Shown here one piece after another: positions 57,784 to 64,000 of a stretch of DNA of 64,000 nt. Where the stretch lies: assembly GCF_900459225.1 (NCBI RefSeq), contig NZ_UHFH01000003.1, positions 1,784,001 through 1,848,000 on the forward strand. The letters run 5' to 3'. Both the position numbers and the translations under genes were made by a program. The DNA comes from Streptococcus dysgalactiae subsp. dysgalactiae (GTDB taxonomy: Bacteria; Bacillota; Bacilli; Lactobacillales; Streptococcaceae). Below the pieces are notes generated by a model. It made no database searches. It was not told the DNA's origin and saw only the letters and a program-made list of their open reading frames with translations. Position 1 is the stretch's first letter. Each line of letters starts with the position of its first letter.

Positions 57784-59259
57784 TTATTTTTTACCAACCA
57801 CGTAGGTCAATTGGTCTGCTTGTTGGGCAGTGAATGTTCTGTAGGATACTTTTCCTAAGCCTATACAGTTAGATTCTGAGATAAGGATAGAGCCGTCTTT
57901 TCTGACATCTTCCACAATAGAGACATGGCCGTACATCCCATCAGCACCAGCTTGACCTGGCGCAAAAGATACTGCATAACCAACTTTTGGTGTCTTAGAA
58001 AGAGCATAACCTGCCTTGTATTTCCAGTCCCCACCATTTCCCATGAATGGATCGAATTGGTAGCCCAGTTCTTTGGCGCGGTTATAAACATACCAAGTAC
58101 ATTGACCCCAAGCGTAACTAGATGCTTGATAACTCAAAACATCGTAACTCTTAGAGAGTTTGTAGCCTGTTGGCACTTCTGCAAAGCTCGAAGAAGATTG
58201 AATTTTCAATTCTGCTGGGATAGCTGGGGTGCCTCCATGAGCATCAATCCATTCATCCATATCTTCCATGATTTGGGCACGACGTTTACCACTTCCAGTG
58301 ATGTCAGTAAAGTAAACTCCACCGTCAGTCGCAAAGTTCAACTGTCCTAGTGAGAACTTAGCAGCTTTTGCATCTTGAAGGGCAAAATTAGTATTTTTAT
58401 TCTTGATGATAGTTTCTTGAGTCATTTTTATGATAGCCACATCATCGTTAAATTTACTCGCCTGTGTTGGGTCTATGTCAAAGGCCGCATAACCAAACAT
58501 ATTGGCACCAAGTAAGGTAGCAACACCTTTGGTTCCCAAAGAACTTTCTGACATGGCAATAGCAACAATGGCACGGACATCTAGTCCACTTTTTTTCTCC
58601 CATTGCAACAATTTCTCACCATTGATACGAGTTTTATCATAAGAAATGCCTGTTGATTTCAAATAACCATCAATTTGCTCTGCTTTGATGCCATAACGAC
58701 GGGATAAGAGATTATGCGTATAAGCATCTTTACCACTCCAATGCTCCACATAGGCCGCATAAGTATTAACGGATGGAAGTACTGGTATCTCCAAATTTAA
58801 ATCAGAGGCAAAAGGTGACCACGGAAGAGGTGTCACAGTTGCCGGAACTTGTGGTGCAGGGCTAACGGGAACAGGGCTTTCCTGAGGTGTTTTAGATGGC
58901 TCTTGACTGCTAGGAGTCTTGTCGTGCCCTTGATCTTGACCAGGAATAGTATCATTAGGTGTTGTTGACTGATCTGTTTGGTCTTCAGGTTCTGGACGAG
59001 TAGGCTCTGCAGGATTAAGAACATCAGATTTGGCAGAAATATCGTCTGATGAAACTGGGTTAGCTTGATCTTCTGTCGTCACATTAGGGTCTTTTTCTTT
59101 CTGAGAGTCCGAGTCAGTACTTGTGACGTCATCAGTGCTTGTCGCAGTTGCTTGATTGACTTCAGGCAAAGCATCCTGAGCTAATACCGTCACACTTCCA
59201 GCAGTTGGAGCTAAAAGGCTTAGTAGCATCATCACTCTTAATAACTTGTTTTTATTCAT
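57784..59259 (-). CDS. isp: Immunogenic secreted protein-like CHAP-domain protein
   Basis: The 491-residue secreted protein has a signal peptide (cleavage near VLAQ, residue 27), a low-complexity Pro/Thr/Ser/Asp/Gln linker (30-150), a glucosaminidase/lysozyme-like middle region (about 170-350, with AIAMSESSLGTKGVA), and a C-terminal CHAP domain whose catalytic Cys is in SYAWGQCTWYVY and His in YGHVSIVEDV. It resembles S. pyogenes Isp, also found upstream of shr, and is probably a cell-wall hydrolase. It appears shorter than the S. pyogenes protein as I recall it. The ribosome site is weak. Confidence 0.88.
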   Translation of the reverse strand: MNKNKLLRVMMLLSLLAPTAGSVTVLAQDALPEVNQATATSTDDVTSTDSDSQKEKDPNVTTEDQANPVSSDDISAKSDVLNPAEPTRPEPEDQTDQSTTPNDTIPGQDQGHDKTPSSQEPSKTPQESPVPVSPAPQVPATVTPLPWSPFASDLNLEIPVLPSVNTYAAYVEHWSGKDAYTHNLLSRRYGIKAEQIDGYLKSTGISYDKTRINGEKLLQWEKKSGLDVRAIVAIAMSESSLGTKGVATLLGANMFGYAAFDIDPTQASKFNDDVAIIKMTQETIIKNKNTNFALQDAKAAKFSLGQLNFATDGGVYFTDITGSGKRRAQIMEDMDEWIDAHGGTPAIPAELKIQSSSSFAEVPTGYKLSKSYDVLSYQASSYAWGQCTWYVYNRAKELGYQFDPFMGNGGDWKYKAGYALSKTPKVGYAVSFAPGQAGADGMYGHVSIVEDVRKDGSILISESNCIGLGKVSYRTFTAQQADQLTYVVGKK

Positions 59260-59297
59260 GTATTAATTGACTGCTTCTTTCTAGTTTTCTAGACTTT

Positions 59298-59327
59298 ATT
59301 ATAACACTAAGCAGAAGTAAAATGCAA
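59298..59327 (-). promoter_or_regulatory. isp promoter
   Basis: On the minus strand TTGCAT (59327-59322), 18 bases and TATAAT (59303-59298). Confidence 0.65.
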
Positions 59328-59347
59328 TCATTTTTTGTACTATTATT

Positions 59348-60448
59348 CTAATACACTCTTGGAATGCGATCACTAAGGAGACATAGAACCTCATAATTAA
59401 TAGTGTTACGATAGTTTGCGATATCTGTTGCAGAAATCACTTTTTCTTGGTCTTGACCAATCAGGGTAACCTTTGTTCCAAGCGGATAGGCTCTAGGAAG
59501 GCGGATGGTCATCTGGTCCATAGAGACCCGACCAATGATTTCACAGATTTGTCCTTCAACAAGCACAGTGAAGCCTTGCATATCCCGCGTCCATCCATCT
59601 GCATAACCAATGAGCACCGTCCCCACATATTCCCTAGTCTGAGCTTTGTAGGTCGCCCCATAGCCTACCGTCTCACCAGGGGCGATTTCCTTAACATGTA
59701 CTAAGACAGATTCTAAATTAAAGGCTTCTTTTAAGGGGAATGGCAGAGCTAACTCTGAACCGCTTGGGTTTAACCCATACATGACAATCCCTAAACGAAC
59801 CGCATTAAAAATAGTCTCACTGTGCCAAAGACTAGTCGCTGAATTGCTAGCATGAACCAAACTTGGCTTGTCGGCAAGCTGATCAACCAAATTGGTAAAG
59901 AAAGTCAATTGCTGCTCAAACTTTACGGTATCAGCTTCATCAGCTGTGGCAAAATGAGTGAAAATCCCTTCAACTTCTGTCCCCATGCTCTTCAAACCAG
60001 CAATCAGGTTATCAACTTCTGTTACTGAGCGAAGTCCGATTCGTCCCATGCCTGAATCAATTTTGATATGGACCTTAAGCCCTTTCAAATCTGGCCATTC
60101 TTGCTTGGCCATCGCCAGCCACTCTAAACTAGCCACTGTCACTGTAACCTGGTGAGTAATCGCCAACTCTAGCTCATTTGGCAGCAAAACCCCGAGAATT
60201 AAAATCTCTTTATCAATACCTGCTTGACGTAATTGCAAGGCCTCATCAAGATTTGACACACAGTACCCATCCACTTGAGGGAGGAGTGCTTTTGACACCT
60301 GGACAGCACCATGACCATAAGCATCAGCCTTGACAACTGCATACGTTTTTACCCCGAGTGGAATATGCTCTTGGACACTGGCAACATTCTCCTTAATAGC
60401 TTGTAAATTGACCCTTGCAACTGTTGGGCGATGGAAACTCGAAATCAT
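59348..60448 (-). CDS. alr: Alanine racemase
   Basis: Alr makes D-alanine for peptidoglycan and teichoic acids. The 366-residue PLP enzyme has the lysine in [13 protein letters not shown], the opposite-face tyrosine in [10 protein letters not shown] and the GRVSMDQMT motif. It overlaps the acpS stop by 4 bases, the usual streptococcal pairing. Confidence 0.96.
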   Translation of the reverse strand: MISSFHRPTVARVNLQAIKENVASVQEHIPLGVKTYAVVKADAYGHGAVQVSKALLPQVDGYCVSNLDEALQLRQAGIDKEILILGVLLPNELELAITHQVTVTVASLEWLAMAKQEWPDLKGLKVHIKIDSGMGRIGLRSVTEVDNLIAGLKSMGTEVEGIFTHFATADEADTVKFEQQLTFFTNLVDQLADKPSLVHASNSATSLWHSETIFNAVRLGIVMYGLNPSGSELALPFPLKEAFNLESVLVHVKEIAPGETVGYGATYKAQTREYVGTVLIGYADGWTRDMQGFTVLVEGQICEIIGRVSMDQMTIRLPRAYPLGTKVTLIGQDQEKVISATDIANYRNTINYEVLCLLSDRIPRVY

Positions 60449-60801
60449 TTGTTTTCCTCCAAAATAACACTGGCTTGCACATAGTCTCCGCTATGTGAAA
60501 TACTGATAAATGCTCTGCCTTCAAAATGAGATTGGGTTAATAAGGGACGTCCCTTGGCATCATTTAAGATTTCAATATCTTGAAAAGTAAGCCGCCCAAT
60601 ACCTGTTCCCATAGCCTTGGCAAAGGCCTCCTTGCCTGCCCAACGACCCGCCAAATAACTGATTTGACGCTTATAAGGATATCCCTTAAAAACAGCCATT
60701 TCTTGCTTGGTCAATACTTTTTGCGCAAAGCGAGGATTTCTTTGATAAGCCTTTTCAACGGCTGACATATCTTGTAAATCTATTCCATGTCCAACAATCA
60801 T
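60445..60801 (-). CDS. acpS: Holo-ACP synthase
   Basis: AcpS attaches the phosphopantetheine arm to Ser35 of ACP. The 118-residue protein has the Mg-binding HGIDLQDM motif and the [15 protein letters not shown] signature. It is translationally coupled to alr downstream. A gap of 120 bases separates it from secA, with a possible small hairpin (AGAAGC/GCTTCT, 60854-60880). Confidence 0.96.
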   Translation of the reverse strand: MIVGHGIDLQDMSAVEKAYQRNPRFAQKVLTKQEMAVFKGYPYKRQISYLAGRWAGKEAFAKAMGTGIGRLTFQDIEILNDAKGRPLLTQSHFEGRAFISISHSGDYVQASVILEENK

Positions 60802-60921
60802 TTTTTGTTTCTCACCCTTTATCTCGTTTTTTGGTAAAAAGACCTAAACAGTGAGAAGCCGAGAAAATTTCCCAGCTTCTTTCTAGTATCATAATCATGT
60901 CATGAGGCTACTGTGCTGTCT

Positions 60922-63450
60922 TTAGAAAGCTCTGCGGCCATGACAATTTTTGAATTTTTTACTTGAACCACATGGGCAGGCAGCATTACGCTCAACTTTT
61001 GAAAAATCAACATCTCCCTCTCTATCGTCGATAAAAGCCTGTGATTGAATGTTTTGAGGTGCTGCTGTTGTGGCATGTTGACTCGCACGTTCACGTTCTT
61101 GTTCGTGAATTTGCGCTTTCATCATAGTACGGGTCACATCAAATTCAATGGCACCAATCATGTCCTGGAACATTTTGAAACCTTCTGCTTGATACTCTAC
61201 CACAGGGTTATTTTGAGCATAACCACGCAGACCAACAGCATTGCGGAGCTGGTCCAAAGCATCAATGTGTTCTGTCCACTTATTGTCCACAATCATCAAA
61301 ATCAATACTTTTTGGAATTCGATAATAGCTTCTTGATCGCGAAGTTTTGAGACTTGTTGATCATAGATGGCAAGAGCTCTTTGATAGAGGGTTTCTTTGA
61401 TTTGATCATCTTTCAAGCCACGTAACTCTTTAGCACCGATAGATTCTTCGGGAACAAGTGACGTGCGTGCAAAGGTCACAATCGCATCCACAGCATCCTT
61501 ACGATTGCTACGTGAGTGGGCCTCGACCGCACGGTCAATGGTGCGCTTAATCATAGCTTTGATTTCTGGACCAAGGTCACGGTTGGCAGTGATAACATCA
61601 CGACGGTTAGCGTAAATAATCTCGCGTTGCTCACGCATCACATCGTCGTACTGCAAGACTTGTTTACGAGTATCGTAGTTGTTCCCCTCAACACGTTTTT
61701 GAGCAGATTCGACTTGGCGTGCCAACATACCTGACTTGATGACAGTATCTTCTTCGTCTAATTTCATACGGTCCAAAAAGGCCTTGATACGGTCTGAGCC
61801 AAAACGTCTCATCAAATCGTCTTCTAGTGATAGGTAGAATTGTGACTCACCTGGATCACCTTGACGTCCTGAACGGCCACGAAGCTGGTTATCAATACGA
61901 CGGCTTTCATGACGTTCAGTACCAATCACGCAAAGCCCACCAAGTTCACGAACGCCTTCACCCAGTTTAATATCGGTACCACGACCCGCCATATTAGTGG
62001 CAATGGTCACCGCTCCACGCTGGCCAGCATTCATAATGATTTGTGCTTCTTTGAAGTGATTTTTAGCATTTAAGACTTCGTGAGGAATACCAGCCTCCAC
62101 CAATTTGCGAGAAATTAGGTCACTTGTCTCAACAGCAACGGTACCAACAAGGATTGGTTGTCCTTTATCATGACGCGCTTTGACATCTGCTACCACAGCT
62201 CTGAACTTAGATTCTAGAGTTGGGTATAGTAAGTCCGTGTGGTCAATACGCGCAATTGGGCGGTTAGTTGGAATTGGAATAATGCGCATGTTATAAACTT
62301 CGCGGAATTCTTCTTCTTCAGTTTTAGCGGTACCCGTCATCCCTGCCAATTTTTTGTACATGCGGAACATGTTCTGGTAGGTAATTGAGGCGCTGGTTTT
62401 TGATTCTTCTTGGATACGAACGCCTTCTTTGGCTTCAATAGCTTGGTGCAAGCCATCTGAGAAACGACGACCTTCCATCGTACGACCAGTAAATTGGTCA
62501 ACAATGAGAATTTCACCCTCTTCGCTGACCACATAATCAATGTCTAACAACATGATATAGTTAGCACGAAGGGCATTATCAATAAAGTGAGTTAAAGCAA
62601 CATTTTCAATATCATACAGATTGTTTAAATTAAAGTAACTTTCCGCCTTGTCAATCCCTGAATCACTCAAACCAATTGTTTTGGTTGGGACGTCAATGAT
62701 GTAATCATCTACTGTCAAGGTTTTCACAAACATATCTGCACGGATATACAATTGATTGGTTTCTGAGCTAACAGCTCCTGAAACAATCAAAGGTGTTCTC
62801 GCTTCGTCAATCAAAACGGAATCGACTTCATCGACTAAGGCAAAATTGAGCGGGCGCTGCACCATATCCTCTTGACGGACAACCATGTTATCACGCAAAT
62901 AGTCAAATCCGACTTCAGAGTTAGTTGAGTAGGTAATGTCACAGTTGTAAGCTTCACGTTTTTCTGCCGGAGATTTCGCTGCTAAGTTAATCCCCACAGA
63001 AAGACCTAGCCAACTATACACTTCACCCATTTCAGTCGCATCACGGGTTGACAAATACTCGTTTACAGTGATAACGTGAACGCCTTCACCTGCAAGGGCA
63101 TTGAGGTAAACAGGCATGGTCGCAGTCAAGGTTTTCCCTTCACCGGTACGCATTTCAGGCACATCTCCGTTGTGAAGGACAACTCCCCCCATGATTTGAA
63201 CACGGTATGGATACAAACCGAGCACGCGTTTTGAAGCTTCACGGACAACAGCAAATGCTTCGGGAAGTAATTGTTCAAGGGTTTCCCCTTTTTGATATCG
63301 CTCTTTAAATTCTGGTGTTTTTGCTTGTAGATCTCTATCTGATAATGACGCCATGTGGTCTGCGTAAGATTCTACTTTTCTTGCAATTTTTTCTAATTTT
63401 CTTAGTTCGCCTTTGTCATTTTCGATGACTTTGCGTAGAATATTGGCCAT
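60922..63450 (-). CDS. secA: Preprotein translocase ATPase SecA
   Basis: SecA is the motor pushing preproteins through SecYEG, the likely route for Shr, Shp, Isp and the staphylokinase-like protein above. The 842-residue protein shows [14 protein letters not shown] (Walker A), [16 protein letters not shown] (DEAD region), [23 protein letters not shown], and the C-terminal zinc-binding SEC-C motif ([15 protein letters not shown]). ATG 63450 follows AAAGGAAAG; the 9-codon extension upstream has no support. Confidence 0.97.
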   Translation of the reverse strand: MANILRKVIENDKGELRKLEKIARKVESYADHMASLSDRDLQAKTPEFKERYQKGETLEQLLPEAFAVVREASKRVLGLYPYRVQIMGGVVLHNGDVPEMRTGEGKTLTATMPVYLNALAGEGVHVITVNEYLSTRDATEMGEVYSWLGLSVGINLAAKSPAEKREAYNCDITYSTNSEVGFDYLRDNMVVRQEDMVQRPLNFALVDEVDSVLIDEARTPLIVSGAVSSETNQLYIRADMFVKTLTVDDYIIDVPTKTIGLSDSGIDKAESYFNLNNLYDIENVALTHFIDNALRANYIMLLDIDYVVSEEGEILIVDQFTGRTMEGRRFSDGLHQAIEAKEGVRIQEESKTSASITYQNMFRMYKKLAGMTGTAKTEEEEFREVYNMRIIPIPTNRPIARIDHTDLLYPTLESKFRAVVADVKARHDKGQPILVGTVAVETSDLISRKLVEAGIPHEVLNAKNHFKEAQIIMNAGQRGAVTIATNMAGRGTDIKLGEGVRELGGLCVIGTERHESRRIDNQLRGRSGRQGDPGESQFYLSLEDDLMRRFGSDRIKAFLDRMKLDEEDTVIKSGMLARQVESAQKRVEGNNYDTRKQVLQYDDVMREQREIIYANRRDVITANRDLGPEIKAMIKRTIDRAVEAHSRSNRKDAVDAIVTFARTSLVPEESIGAKELRGLKDDQIKETLYQRALAIYDQQVSKLRDQEAIIEFQKVLILMIVDNKWTEHIDALDQLRNAVGLRGYAQNNPVVEYQAEGFKMFQDMIGAIEFDVTRTMMKAQIHEQERERASQHATTAAPQNIQSQAFIDDREGDVDFSKVERNAACPCGSSKKFKNCHGRRAF

Positions 63451-63480
63451 TCTCTTTCCTTTCGATCGTCTAATCATTTC

Positions 63481-63509
63481 ATTTTAACATAAATAGGCAG
63501 GCAGTTCAA
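63481..63509 (-). promoter_or_regulatory. secA promoter
   Basis: On the minus strand TTGAAC (63509-63504), 17 bases and TAAAAT (63486-63481). Confidence 0.65.
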
Positions 63510-63533
63510 GAAATCATGATAAAGATGTCGAAG

Positions 63534-63563
63534 AAAAAGGAAGCCTAAAACGCTTCCTTTTTT
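63534..63563 (-). terminator. manA terminator
   Basis: AAAAAGGAAGC and GCTTCCTTTTT form an 11-bp stem with A/T runs on both sides, just after the manA stop. Confidence 0.85.
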
Positions 63564-63584
63564 TCTCATTTTTCTGCCATGAAA

Positions 63585-64000
63585 TTACATCGGATGGTTG
63601 GGATGACTGACAATCATTTCCAATTGTCCATCGAATGACCATGACTTCACATCGTTTGGCAAGATAAAGTGCATGCCTTTCTCCAGGTCATAAGCCTCTT
63701 GGTCAACATACAATTTTCCTTGACCATTTAAGACACTAACGAGCAGATAAGGGGCAGACTGTTTCATATCCACCATTTGAGTCGTTAACCACTTGTAAAC
63801 AGTAAAAAATGGTGTTGATACTAAGGTTGTTGCTGTGATATTATCTAAAACCATGGTAGCAGGCACGCTATTTTCAGGCTTACCAATAGTTAAAACATCA
63901 ATCGATTTTTCAATGTGTAGGTCACGACGATTACCATTGGCATCTTTGCGGTCAAAATCATACACCCGATAAGTGGTATCAGAGGATTGCTGAGTTTCTA
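63585..64000 (-). CDS. manA: Mannose-6-phosphate isomerase, C-terminal part (cut by window end)
   Basis: The visible 138 codons are the C-terminal half of class I mannose-6-phosphate isomerase, which links mannose-6-P and fructose-6-P. The segment STTYRVYDFDRKDANGNRRDLHIE-like region (SDTTYRVYDFDRK) and the small cupin-like end match streptococcal ManA. The frame continues past position 64000, so the start lies outside the window. It is followed by its own terminator and then secA. Confidence 0.88.
   Translation of the reverse strand, partial: ETQQSSDTTYRVYDFDRKDANGNRRDLHIEKSIDVLTIGKPENSVPATMVLDNITATTLVSTPFFTVYKWLTTQMVDMKQSAPYLLVSVLNGQGKLYVDQEAYDLEKGMHFILPNDVKSWSFDGQLEMIVSHPNHPM

Overview
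The window reads as low-GC streptococcal chromosome of the pyogenic (beta-haemolytic) group. The evidence is gene content and order: the fabM-fabT-fabH-acpP-fabKDGF-accB-fabZ-accCDA cluster, hrcA-grpE-dnaK-dnaJ, pncA-codY, the ten-gene Shr/Shp/Sia haem operon, an Isp-type secreted protein, and alr-acpS-secA. Shr and Isp differ from the S. pyogenes proteins as I remember them, and a PPDK module and a staphylokinase-like gene are present. A relative such as S. dysgalactiae or S. canis therefore fits better than S. pyogenes itself. The species call is inference. Nearly everything is on the minus strand. I saw no tRNA, rRNA, insertion sequence, prophage or CRISPR array.

Layout. 1-1403: serS (+). 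1531-12335: type II fatty-acid synthesis, with FabT operators before fabM, fabT and fabK. 12387-20430: heat-shock genes dnaJ, dnaK, grpE and hrcA, with a DJ-1/PfpI-family gene and unusually structured RNA regions inserted between dnaK and dnaJ. HrcA control is shown by two CIRCE elements around a consensus promoter. A phosphatase, carboxypeptidase and glucosaminidase set precedes hrcA. 20640-25590: a small membrane protein, an EamA transporter and gatCAB. 25533-29809: ppdK, its bifunctional regulator and a CcpN-type repressor that has no standard start codon, a gluconeogenic module rarely discussed in streptococci. 29885-32708: two rhodaneses and a CoA-disulfide-reductase-like flavoprotein, divergent from a CstR-like regulator with a matching operator palindrome, which looks like a sulfane-sulfur system. 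32739-38065: pncA, codY with a near-perfect CodY box, alaT, uspA and a HAD plus MazG-like fusion. 38416-39611: an AT-rich island carrying a secreted protein strikingly like staphylokinase. 39612-43757: asparaginase, an aldo/keto reductase and recG. 43775-57670: the haem operon shr-shp-siaABCDEFGH. 57728-64000: isp, alr, acpS, secA and the 3' part of manA, which is cut by the window edge.

How the parts work together. Membrane lipid synthesis is set by FabT, proteostasis by HrcA and nutrient state by CodY. The haem operon hands haem from surface Shr to Shp, then to lipoprotein SiaA and the importer SiaBC, with two further transporters (SiaDE and the ECF-type SiaFGH) encoded behind it. The most interesting items are the staphylokinase homologue, the non-canonical start of the CcpN-like gene, the single-cysteine CstR-like regulator with its rhodanese operon, the hairpin-dense spacers around the DJ-1 gene, and a pair of micro-ORFs filling the shr-shp gap.
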